DNA of 64,000 bases from Rosellinia necatrix (lineage: Eukaryota; Ascomycota; Sordariomycetes; Xylariales; Xylariaceae). The stretch is taken from assembly GCA_021209875.1 (NCBI GenBank), contig JAGYVD010000003.1, positions 2,108,001-2,172,000 of the forward strand, in the 5' to 3' direction. Below, in pieces: positions 54,282-64,000 of the stretch. Below the pieces are notes generated by a model. That model was not told the origin of the DNA and did no database searches. It was given only the letters and a program-made list of their open reading frames with translations. A program made the translations under genes and the position numbers. Numbering within the stretch: position 1 is the first letter of the stretch; each line of letters begins with the position of its first letter.

Positions 54282-57200
54282 GGTTTGCTCTCCAAGAGAT
54301 TGATTCAACGGTCCGCCTGCCTACACTACAGAACTACACTACCAGGTATCAAGATCAAGCTCGTGATGGCCCAACGAGGAGCAAGGTACTTGTACCTACC
54401 TACACCACACACCACACCCACATGGACAGGATCTGTAAGGGTCGGGAAGGGGAAATGTCATGCCTGGACCGAATTGAATTAGGTAAAATTAATAACCAAC
54501 ACCCGAAACTAAACGGTCGCTGGGGTGTGCGCACTTACACAACTACCTACCCACTGTTATGGTACTATTATGTACCTTACTTGGGCTTCTCTCTACCTAG
54601 CGTATAACGTCCGAGTATCTTAGCTTGGGCAGTTAGTGTATGTATGTCCCGAATTCCCCTCGGGGCACTACATAGGTAGTGTACAATACGAGAGTTAATA
54701 GGACGGCTGGTTTGACTCGCAAGAAACCGCGCGCTGCATGGATTTTGGGCACAGCTAAGTACTTTAGGCGAGTGCTTAAGTACCCCAGATTGATATTCTA
54801 CAAGTAAACCATGAAGCGCCACTATACTATGTATGTATGCTACATATTAACCCGGTAGGCATCTAGCAAACAATCGGGATTTAACTACCTAATTGCTATG
54901 TATATACTCGGGTACCTGACCGAGGTATCAGCAGCACCACATATGGATATACACACATACGACAGTAAGTAGGTTTCAAATATCTAACTTCGGTAGGTTT
55001 GGTCAGTAAGTACGACGCAGGCTCTTCTACCTTAGGTAGGTCAGTCGTACAGATGTACAGATGTGCAACGGTGTACCTATATTGGGAAAAGCCACCCAGG
55101 TACAACACGATACCTAGCTAAGTACCTTCCCTTCCCGTCTAGGCTGGTGGTTCTTATTCATACACCACCTGGCTAGTGTTCCTTATATCCCTTGCATACA
55201 GTCTGCGTATGTAATCGCGAAACCGGCATAGTACCATGGAATATTTACTGCGAGATGAGTGTCTACATATCGTCGAAGAATAGAGTTACAACTAATTAGT
55301 ACTATACATCGCGCATAGCAGACATCACAATGAGAAATCAATATTTAAGTCCTAGCCGATAAATTGCCAAAATTAACTGCCCGGCCACCGACCCGAGGCA
55401 CGTATTATCAACCATGCACACCTACAGTAGTAGGCAGGGAGCAAGTCTAAGCCGTACATGGTATACCGTGTGAGCCTAGATTAGCGATAGATAAGCAGAT
55501 CCAAGCAGATGATTTGCCCAGCGTTCCTTGCACTCCTATGAATAGCTGATCAGAAAGTCTCCCAGGCTTGCTCTCCGCGTTGCATGCGTGTCGAAAAAAA
55601 AAAATTAAGGTTCTCATCTAAAACACCCCGTGAACCATGATATCTCAACAACGACGGCATATACTTTATAAGTTTTACTATAAGTTTCTTCTTTTAAGGC
55701 AAATTCCTCGAGCTTAGTTATCTATTTATAACATAGTATTCCGCCAGGTAATATTCACGGAATAATTATTCGTAATACCATGTTATATATCAAAATAACC
55801 ATGTATATTTAAGCATGGGTTCTCATACATATATGATCAGGCATAAAATGCGCAATTAAAGAATAAAATTTTCTCGTGTCAGTTATCTTCATCTACATCA
55901 TTGTTTTTGATGTATTGATGTTGAATATGGAAGTTGTAGTTCTACATGGAAAGCGCTCTGGAATCCCCATAATCTCCAGTACTCAAGAGGTACCACATCT
56001 ACAGTGTTGCTTACCAACGCCAAGGATGCAAGAATTACCACATGGGCAGGGGCGTTCATGCATTGATGACGAACGAGAAGGAGGGCGAACAGGGGTTTTT
56101 GTCAGCCGAAACACAGTCCCTTCTGAAACACGCCGACCACGCGTCTCCCGGAAGTAAAATTGGGTACAGCCATTGACTTACGAACACGGTAGTACAGTAC
56201 GTTGAGAGAGTAGAAAAGCAGCTGCCGCCCACTAGTTAACCCCCTACTACTCTCTACCTAGTGCACTACACTCAAACCATCGCTGTCCACCACCACCACA
56301 CTACAAAACACAAACATGGGACCGATCCAACGAACAGAGGTGGTACGAGCGGATGTTTCCGCCCGGCAATCAAATGCAGCGTTTACGAGCGCGGGAACTT
56401 TTGCCTATTGAACTCCATGATCTTATATTATAGGAGATAAAACGCGAGTCGCCAAAATAGGTAATCATTCGAGACGCCAGGGAACCGTTCGAGAAAGTTG
56501 ATGGAGCGAGCCGATCTAATCCCAAGGTGTCATCGCCATCACCCTTGTACAGATACAGATACGTAGGTTGGTTTGAGGCACACCACCATGGATGCAACCA
56601 TCACTTCCAATAGCATTCATTGGGTCCCCCCTTCGGGGTGGTTTCCTGAAACAGAATTGTGGCTGAATAGAAGAGAATGATTCAGCTGTGCTTGACATGC
56701 GAGTATCTATCTACATTGCTTGGGATTCCAAGAAGCATAGTGGATGCCACCAATTCAACAATCGGGGCAAGGTTACAACAAGCTCATCTCCCTCGAACGT
56801 ATCCGGCGGCCCGAGTCACATAGCGCAACATCCTCGGAAGTTCGATACCAGATGAATATTTGCCTAAGCCATTGGGCACAGTCCACACGCGCACGCAGCC
56901 ATCCCGACCAGAAACTAGGTGGATTCGGAGTATATAAGAATGGAACGGCCCGGTAACGTAGTGAGACACGTTGTGCGAGGGGTATAATTAATCCCAACCA
57001 GTCCAGCCATCGTCTCTATCTAAATAAAGAACAAGAAGCATTGAGTCGACTCTCCAGGAGTCAGTTATTGTTTCGTGAGACCAGTGAGGGAGCATGACTC
57101 GCTCAGAGCAGAGGGACATTCTTCGCATCCCAGCCCGAAGCCGAGAGTGCAATGAACAGCCAATAGATGCAACGGTTCGCATCTACTAGAAACAATGTAA

Positions 57201-57862
57201 TACATTATACCAGCAACACAATGGGATCCTGACCCCGCGCAAACATGGATGATCAGCCCCGGGATTCAAAAGTTTATAGCCGCACGTTGCGGTGTGACAT
57301 TTCAGTGGTTAAACTGAAACGAACAAATACCTATAAACAAATCAGTAAGACAGCCGGTAAGCTATAGGGAGATGTGAGAGAAGACGTCTACTATACTTGA
57401 TCTAAGCCGCATGGTAAAGGAAGCCGGAGAAGGGAGAGAGGAAATCACAAGGTTGGGTTGGTGTTAAATAGGGGCTATTTATATTATTATAGTTGCTGCC
57501 AGTGGTCGGCGGTGTCACTCCCAGCTGGAGACACCTCTGCCTTGCTGTCACCCTCCCCCACCCATGCCAGGCAGGCAGGCAGACAGACCCTCGGGAAGGT
57601 GGGTCTGTTAGTCATTGGCTCACAATGAACTGCGGACGACGATGAAGAACCCCACCCCCGCCATAGGGAACCACCCCAGAACAGCCAGAACAGCCACTCA
57701 TTCAGCTACAAACAGGGCTCCTCACATCACTTTCTCTGATCAAATGAGTAGGTAATCGACGTGTCAAATCAAATCACCTAAGCAGGCCACCTGTAGCCAC
57801 CGTCTCTCTCGCGGCTATCACAAATCCAGAAAGTCCCCATCCTGCCTGGTTCCCCATTTCCG

Positions 57863-58919
57863 ATGATGGCTGACGTAAAGGAGCTGCCAGAGGAGCTCCA
57901 GCTCGCGGCAGCCAAGCATGTCAAGTATATCCAGAGTCTAGACACAAGGAAGGGCGAGTACGATTACTGGCTGACCGAACACCTGCGCCTGAACGGGCTC
58001 TACTGGGGGTTGACCGCGCTGCACCTTCTCGGATGCCCCGACGGACTCCCTCGGGACGAGACCATCGACTTCGTGCTCTCATGCCAACACCAAAGCGGAG
58101 GGTTCGGCGCCGCGCCGGGACATGATGCTCACATGCTCTATACCGTCAGCGCCGTGCAGATCCTGGCCCTCGTTGATGCCTTCGATGAGCTCGACAGGCG
58201 GGGCACCGGCCGGCTGAGGGTTGCGCAGTGTGAGTCACCCCATGTCGGGCTCGTCGCGATGCCGATCGCCAGGCTTACTAACCTCCGCACCAGTCATGGC
58301 GGATCTCCAGGATCGCGAAAAGGGCACCTTCGCCGGCGACGAATGGGGGGAGGAAGACACCCGCTTCCTCTACGGCGCGCTGAACGCCTTGTCCCTCCTG
58401 GGCATGCTTCACCTCGTCGACGTCGAGAAGGCCGTAAACCACGTCGCCGCCTGCGCCAACTTTGACGGGGGCTACGGCGTCAACCCGGGCGACGAGTCGC
58501 ATTCAGGCCAGATCTTCACATGCGTTGCTGCGCTTACCATAGCCAAGAGGCAAGACCTGATCGACGTCGATAGACTGGCCGGGTGGTTGAGCGAACGGCA
58601 ACTTCCAAATGGTGGTTTGAACGGCCGGCCGGAGAAGCAAGAGGACGTCTGCTACAGTTGGTGGGTACTGAGCAGCCTCTCGATGATCGGTCGGACCCAT
58701 TGGATTGATCGGGGGAAACTCATCAAATTTATTCTCCGGTGTCAAGACACGGAACAGGGCGGCATTTCAGATCGACCCGGTAACATGGTTGACGTCTGGC
58801 ACACCCTCTTTGGTCTCACAGGTCTGAGTCTCTTAGGGTACCCCGGCCTAAACGACATCGACCCTGTGTACTGCCTACCAAAATCAACTGTTGAGCGCGT
58901 GCTCGGCAAGCCAAGGTAG
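57863..58919 (+). CDS. BET2: Rab geranylgeranyltransferase (type II) beta subunit
   Basis: Catalytic subunit that, with Bet4 and the escort protein Mrs6/REP, attaches geranylgeranyl groups to Rab GTPases. Exons 57863-58229 and 58294-58919 total 331 codons (330 residues); ATG 57866 is an alternative start one codon later. Prenyltransferase alpha-alpha repeats with GGF/GGY-type turns are clear (CQHQSGGFGAAPG, FDGGYGVNPGDESHSGQ, LPNGGLNGRPEK). Zinc ligands are visible as Asp and Cys in EDVCYSWW and His in VWHTLFGL. The splice restores RVAQFMADLQDR. Its length matches the family. Confidence 0.95.
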
Positions 58920-60962
58920 TCAGGCATGATGTGCACTACGCCCCTTGATATGTCACCCCATTCAGCTCTGCGATACGTATCACACCTAACCGAGCGCATG
59001 CTCCCTTCAGTCCTGGCGATTTGTCCATCTCATGTGATTTGGTGACACCCTAGTCTAGCATTTTCCGTTTGTGGGACGACTCCAGCGGAGGATCAATCCT
59101 GGCGGTTTCATGTCCTCCTGGCTAAAATAGGCAATATATTTCATAGGGGGATCAGACAATGCAGATAAACATGGTTCTATGTACGTATTGAATTATTCGC
59201 GATGTGCTGCTGGCGAGGGCAATGGTGTCCATCCTTGCCGATGATGAGTAATATGTGCCCCTATTCCCCAAGCATATTCGTGAGGTGCAATTCTATCGCA
59301 TAGTATATCCATTACTCTATAAGTGCTTCGCTTATGTTCTAAAGTGCACCGTACATTTCGACGTAAATGGGGTATTGGCATTAGACAGGACTTGGGTCTA
59401 TTCACTGGGTAGTTCTGTCCATATGCCTGACCTAAAAGATAAATAACCCGGAACGCATATCATGGCCTTTAAAACTCCTTCGGCCGTACATACACCACCA
59501 ACGAAATATCCAAACCTCAAGAGGGGGCGAGGCAATAAGAAAAGGGGAAATGGATAAAAGCAAGGCAGAGGATAGTAGATGGTATGTAAGTAGTGTGGGA
59601 AAAAAAAAAAAAAAAAAAAAAAGAGCACTGATCGAGTTCGAACTGGTAACATAAAAATTGCAAAAAGAATCCGCGGCTTAAGACATGCTCAGTTTCCGGG
59701 ACCGGAAAACCCTTGAATGCCTATGGCCCTGCCTCTGGCACAAGGGTTTGTCCTGCCGACTACTTTACCACTGAGCCATTGGTCTCATAGTGGGAACGTC
59801 TGTTGGAAGGCAGTCCTCTTGTTAATAACTATAACTTTCCGTCTATCCCGGATTTCTAGCTAAGGTACCTGGGCACCCAAGGGCCTTCCCTCAGGTGAGT
59901 ACCTACCTAGGCACTTACACTCTCATAAGAGGACCAGCAGACATCTTCTATATACCCAGTAGCCTCTGGCGGCATAGGCGACTGTAGTGACATATATAGC
60001 TTAACCATATGAGGTTATACATATATGATTACTAAGTAGGTATCATCTCAATGCGCCGCAACCCATTCCTGTGACAATCTAGAAGCACCAATATCAATAC
60101 CCCTCGCAAACCGTCCCCCTCGCAACGTATGATTACAAACTAAGCTGCCTCTTTTAATGTATCTAGTGATAGATACCTTCGGTATAACTATTTATATACA
60201 AACAATATGTACCGAAACAAACATTAGTTATCTAGCACTGGGGATATCCTATTTCATAAAATAGGAGCGCAACCAATATCCAAAAGTTTCCTATTAAACT
60301 TATGGTGTTCTATGCTTTGCCTCTCTATAAGACGTTGAATACATATATAAATAAATTTTGTATCCACGACGTGATATCTAGGAGTAGCTACGTCAACATC
60401 TAGTGTTAATATATATGCGCCCAACTCATCCCAAAGCCTTCTAAGCTACACATCAGAATACGTTACAACAATAACCTATACGTTTTATGCGAATGCGTTA
60501 GGACGTTATTTGGGGCAGCGAAATTGATCTTTACCCCACTAGAATCCTCACATCACACACACACACACATATACACAACACTGCGTATATACCTCTTTCA
60601 CCACGCTGCCTTGCAACACAAAACAGATACAGATACGGAGGAGTAGTGTCTAGCGAATAGCATGGATTAGCCTGCTTCAACACCCGAGTATTAAAGCAAG
60701 TCCTATAATTTTCTTATAAACAACCCACACAACGCCAGCCTAATCTGCAGCAGAACTCCGTCCGCACATGCAAGTGACCAAATAAGAAAAAAAAAAAAAG
60801 AGAAAAAAAAGCGTAGCAACCCCTTCTATGGACCTCATCTATCCGTATCGCCGTCATGCGGGTGAAGTCGACGGCCTGACTACTATGTGTATCGAGCCCC
60901 AGAGAACACGCGTTGATACCAAGATCCCAGCCCTCTTTTTTTCTTTTTTTTTTTGTCTTCTT
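58920..60962. other. 2-kb convergent spacer with a tRNA-like relic and AT-rich tract
   Basis: Contains a long A run (59601-59622), a tRNA-like element next to it, and very AT-rich DNA at 60000-60560 with many short palindromes (for example GATACCTTCGGTATAAC near 60173). No protein gene recognised. Confidence 0.4.
59601..59790 (-). other. Degenerate tRNA-like / Pol III-type element
   Basis: On the minus strand a near-perfect A box (TGGCTCAGTGG at 59778-59768) is followed about 125 nt later by a B-box-like GTTCGAACTC (about 59643-59634). A T run of more than 20 (59622-59601) comes shortly after and could act as a Pol III terminator. The A-B distance is too long for a plain tRNA, and the acceptor and T stems do not pair well. 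It is therefore not an intact tRNA; a tRNA-derived SINE or relic fits better. Confidence 0.3.
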
Positions 60963-62163
60963 CTACAGAGCCTGCACCATGTTCGTGACCTGCGGCCTGA
61001 GGACGCCGCACTTCTTCTTGAGCGTCTTGACGGACTCGATGAAGAGCTCGTCGCTGTCCCACTGCCCGGTGCTCTCGACGGAGAAGATGAAGTGGTCCTT
61101 CCTCCGGCCGAGTTTGACCTTGCCCTCGAACTCCTGGTGCCGCAGGACCTCGCGGCTGACGGTGTCGCGCATGGGGTCCCTGACGACGGCCTTGGTCTCG
61201 CCCTCGCGCCCCTCGTACCCGCTGCCTTTCGTCCGGGCCTCCTGGCGCGACACCGTCTCGAGGCCGATGACGCCCGGGACGAAGCAGGCGGCGAACTTCT
61301 CCGCGTCGGCGCCGAGGATCGGCCGCAGGATGGCGATGGTGGGCAGCAGCCGGTAGCTGGCGGTCGCGACGGGCGAGTACTTGGCGTGGTCCCAGCCGAA
61401 GCCCTTGTGCATGTGCATCTCGACGTCGATCTCCTGGCCCGGCCGCATCTTGGCGATCAGGACGTCCGGGTGGACGGGCCGGATGGTGTCGGCGCCCGAG
61501 AACCAGCGCTCCTGCCCGCCGAGCGGCTCGAACACGATGTCGCGCGCGTACACGTGCGCGCCGCGGTACAGCACCGCCGGGTCCCGCGCGTCCGCCGGCG
61601 CGTCCTTGTTGCGCGTGCACCGCGCCGCCAGCCGCAGGCTGACCGTGTTCGTGTCGTACGTCGTCGCGTACGCGTCCTCGTCCGGCCCCGGCTTGCGCCA
61701 GAACCCCATGAACTCCCGCAGCCCCTTCTTCCCGCCCGTGAAGGGGATCAGCCCCAGCCGGTGCGCCAGCACCTCGTCCTGGATCACCGACGTGTTGTTG
61801 TTCACGAACACCGTCTCGATCGCGAGCGTCGGGATCTCCGCGATCATGATCCGCCGGAACGCGTTGGCGATGGAGGCGTCGATGCCGATGAGCGAGAACT
61901 GCGCCTCGAACTGGTCGTTCTGGTGGAATTGGACCTTGAATGCGCGGCGGAACTCCTCCTTGTCCCATGCATGTTCCTCGTTCACGTAGTTGTCCGGGTA
62001 GGCGTCCGAGACGGTGTTTGTCACCGTTTCTTTATTGATCCCGACAGTCTGGTGGAAAAGTCAGCTCGGACGGTGGTAATCTGGGTGAGTGATGTCGGAT
62101 TCATACATTGCGTTCCTCGAGCTCTGCCGCGCTCGGCACACGTCGTCCTGAAGAAGGCGCCAT
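60963..62163 (-). CDS. RPC40: RNA polymerase I and III shared subunit AC40 (RPAC1)
   Basis: Alpha-like subunit that pairs with AC19 to seed assembly of RNA polymerases I and III. Exon 1 (62163-62107) and exon 2 (62048-60963) join as ERN-TVGINKETVTN and total 381 codons (380 residues). The conserved dimerisation segment is SLIGIDASIANAFRRIMIAEIP followed by LAIETVFVNNNTSVIQDEVLAHRLGLIP. HMHKGFGWDHAKYSPVATA and the C-terminal KDHFIFSVESTGQW are also family-typical. The coding strand is extremely C/G-rich at third positions, which creates a 445-codon open frame on the opposite strand that I do not consider a gene. Confidence 0.95.
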
Positions 62164-62774
62164 AATCTCTTGGTGACTAGTATGACTACAGCCGTGGGTG
62201 CAAGTAGGTTGTATGGTGGGGTGAATTGATCGTTGACTATGATGCTGGAAGGAAAAAAAGTTCACAGAATACGTTATCGATAAGATCCAGCTCCTGATGT
62301 TCACCCCACCTCTTAATCGATGCACCCCACTAGCTTTCTGCAAGGTACTGTAGGTAGTCAGTTAGGTAACCACTTACGTAGATAGTATGTACTTACAGGA
62401 AATCGCTAGAGTAAATGCTTACACGTCTAGGCAAGGGGCTCGCGGTTACTGGTTGAGGCCGAAAATCTGGTTTTTTTTTTTTTTTTTAAAATTTTCAAAA
62501 AATTCAAAAAATTCAGTATTGATAAGACATAATTGATACATTTGTATTACATTACCTGCCGAGAAGCAAGCCGAAGAATAAATCCAGATAGAGACGAACA
62601 GTAAGGTACAGATTTGGTGGGTGTGTATTTTCATATTCGTATTTATGAGTGGTTGCAGCCTCATCACGAGACTCTAATAAATCACTACAGGTATCACCCA
62701 AACTTTTAATATAGTTATAGGACACACAAGATTACAAACATTGTACATGAGAGGACACAGCCTTATCGACTTGC
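62164..62774. other. Spacer between COQ6 3' end and RPC40 5' end
   Basis: About 610 bp, AT-rich, with a T run near 62470-62487 followed by AAATTT-type repeats. No gene recognised. Confidence 0.35.
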
Positions 62775-64000
62775 TTAGAATAATTTAATGCCATTACCGG
62801 CTGCCTGTTGCATGAAGAACCCCTTCAAGGGACTCATGGCATTAACGGCGTTCAAACCCCAGGATCGCAGGGGGACAAGCGGGCCGCTCTCGACTGAATA
62901 CAGTTTATGCAGCTTGTCGACTACGCCGAGTAGGACATGGTTCGCGGCGTACCGCTCCGAATTGTACGGTTCCAGGGACATGCGCGTGCCGATGTCCTGG
63001 CCATGCGATACGGCGTAGTCGATCGTCCTGGCTAGGCTCTCGACGTCGCCTTGCCCCTGGTTGAGGCCCTGCCCGGCGAGGGGGTGAACGGTGTGCGCGG
63101 CGTCGCCTACCAGTACCACACGCTCGCCAATGTAGGTATTCGCGTGGCGCATCTTGAGGGGGAAGGACGCAACGGTGCCCTCTTGCACGCCAATGACGTT
63201 TTGCGGCGTAGCCTCGGCGTCGAAGCGCGTATGCTGTAACCTCCAGGCCAGCTCGTCTTCATACCCCGAACTCATTTTGTGCATGAAATCTAGGTCTATC
63301 GGTGGGAGACGGAAGGCGGCGTTGACGAGAGTGATGAAGTCCTTAGCGGAGAGGCTTTTTAGGAACGCGGCTTTGGAGGGCGTGGTAGACCAGACGAGAG
63401 TCGAATAGCTCCCCGGGAGGGGGAGCATCGCAATGGGCCCCGTGGGAAGAAATCTCTGATAGGCGATTTTCATGTCGTCGCCGGCCCAGCCGTTGCCTTC
63501 CAATTCCAGGGTCGCAACGACGCCATGTCGCCCGTAATCCCAGCCCTTGCTGTCAATGCCGGCGAAGGTCCTCACAGGGCTGTTGGCGCCGTCCGCACCG
63601 ACGAGCAGCCGCGCCGCGAGCTGATTCCCCCCGCTTAGGTGAACGATCGGCCACTCTCGGAAGTCCAGCTCTTCCGTCTCCTCGCCCAAGGTGATGTTCT
63701 CGACCCGGGCGCCATCGAAGATTGTGACGCCGCTTAATTCGTCAATGCGCTTGAGCAGGCCCGATGTGAGGTTCAGATTTTCAATCATATACGCAATAGT
63801 TCTTCCTCCCGGAGCCGAATCTGGGGCCCAATCGAATTCGATGCGCGCATCCGACACGCCGTCCCAAACTTGCATCTCGTGGTACGGCTGGACTCTGCCG
63901 TTCTGTATGTGGCTCCATGCGCCTATTTTGTTGAGGAAATTGGCGGACGACGGTGTTAGGGAGCTACAGCGGTTCGAAAAGCGATCGGATGACAACCGCC
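62775..64000 (-). CDS. COQ6: Ubiquinone biosynthesis monooxygenase Coq6 (5'-truncated by window edge)
   Basis: FAD-dependent monooxygenase on the matrix side of the inner mitochondrial membrane that hydroxylates the ring in coenzyme Q synthesis. The visible C-terminal 407 residues include LVGADGANSPVRTFAG (the DG motif), WDYGRHGVVATLEL, YQRFLPTGPIAMLPLPG and VVLVGDAAHTVHPLAGQGLNQG, the second FAD site. The frame is open to the window end. The N-terminal GxGxxG dinucleotide fold and targeting sequence lie beyond it. The motif wording sets this apart from the phenol-hydroxylase-like enzyme at 7.4-9.4 kb. Confidence 0.9.
   Translation of the reverse strand, partial: RLSSDRFSNRCSSLTPSSANFLNKIGAWSHIQNGRVQPYHEMQVWDGVSDARIEFDWAPDSAPGGRTIAYMIENLNLTSGLLKRIDELSGVTIFDGARVENITLGEETEELDFREWPIVHLSGGNQLAARLLVGADGANSPVRTFAGIDSKGWDYGRHGVVATLELEGNGWAGDDMKIAYQRFLPTGPIAMLPLPGSYSTLVWSTTPSKAAFLKSLSAKDFITLVNAAFRLPPIDLDFMHKMSSGYEDELAWRLQHTRFDAEATPQNVIGVQEGTVASFPLKMRHANTYIGERVVLVGDAAHTVHPLAGQGLNQGQGDVESLARTIDYAVSHGQDIGTRMSLEPYNSERYAANHVLLGVVDKLHKLYSVESGPLVPLRSWGLNAVNAMSPLKGFFMQQAAGNGIKLF

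Larger units (their letters stand above)
53460..57862. other. 4.4-kb gene-poor spacer with repeats and decayed-looking AT-rich DNA
   Basis: No gene could be supported. It contains a GGGCGT hexamer repeat (53731-53760), a GGATGGAT minisatellite (54229-54281) and many TACCTA motifs (54380-55130). A very AT-rich block (about 55600-55875) is followed by short open frames on both strands. A WD40-like scrap is visible on the minus strand at about 56790-56960. The last 300 bp are the presumed BET2 promoter. Confidence 0.45.

Noticed and set aside
55876..56157. 93-codon open frame in the spacer
   Set aside because: No recognisable motif, no splice partners, and located beside an AT-rich decayed block; it looks accidental.
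60828..62165. 445-codon open frame antisense to RPC40
   Set aside because: Same GC3 effect; the minus-strand frame is an unmistakable RNA polymerase subunit.

Overview
The window looks like nuclear DNA of a filamentous ascomycete (Pezizomycotina, probably Sordariomycetes; the class is less certain than the phylum). Genes are split by short GT-AG introns, mostly 47-140 nt, with CTAAC or CTGAC branch sites. The proteins are typical fungal housekeeping factors, and the spacers carry many copies of a TACCTACC/GGTAGGTA motif. I joined exons by hand. For ten split genes I recorded every exon boundary (RSA4, UBA3, TEL2, PEX1, MCM7, RSM23/DAP3, RRS1, BET2, RPC40 and the CSC1-like channel), and their summed exon lengths are multiples of three.

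Layout. 0.7-3.3 kb (-): RSA4/Notchless, in 16 exons. 3.9-7.0 kb (+): MSH4. 7.4-9.4 kb (-): a phenol-hydroxylase-like FAD monooxygenase. 10.0-10.3 kb (-): remnant of a short-chain dehydrogenase. 11.0-12.9 kb (-): a GH43 glycosidase. 14.4-15.9 kb (+): an O-fucosyltransferase-like type II membrane protein. 16.2-19.1 kb (-): a CSC1/OSCA-type channel. 20.6-24.0 kb (+): MSH3, intronless. 25.0-27.0 kb (-): a C2H2 finger protein. 29.5-31.0 kb (-): UBA3. 31.8-35.0 kb (+): TEL2. 35.7-38.3 kb (-): a Ste20/GCK-like kinase. 39.6-43.1 kb (-): PEX1. 43.9-46.6 kb (+): MCM7. 47.3-48.7 kb (-): mitoribosomal S29/DAP3. 49.4-50.1 kb (+): RRS1. 51.2-53.5 kb (-): a RhoGAP. 57.9-58.9 kb (+): BET2. 61.0-62.2 kb (-): RPC40/AC40. 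62.8-64.0 kb (-): COQ6, cut by the window edge.

Genes largely alternate in strand. RSA4/MSH4, UBA3/TEL2, PEX1/MCM7 and DAP3/RRS1 are divergent pairs that share upstream regions. There is no operon-like or metabolic cluster logic. Themes that recur are genome maintenance (MSH4, MSH3, TEL2, MCM7), ribosome and RNA polymerase biogenesis (RSA4, RRS1, RPC40, DAP3) and organelle or trafficking functions (PEX1, COQ6, BET2).

The points most worth a second look are the extreme intron density of RSA4 next to an intronless MSH3, single-base frame breaks that mostly fall in C/G runs of several otherwise conserved genes, a GC-AG intron in TEL2, sharp islands of high GC inside genes, and a tRNA-like Pol III relic near 59.7 kb. 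I found no clearly undescribed multi-gene system.
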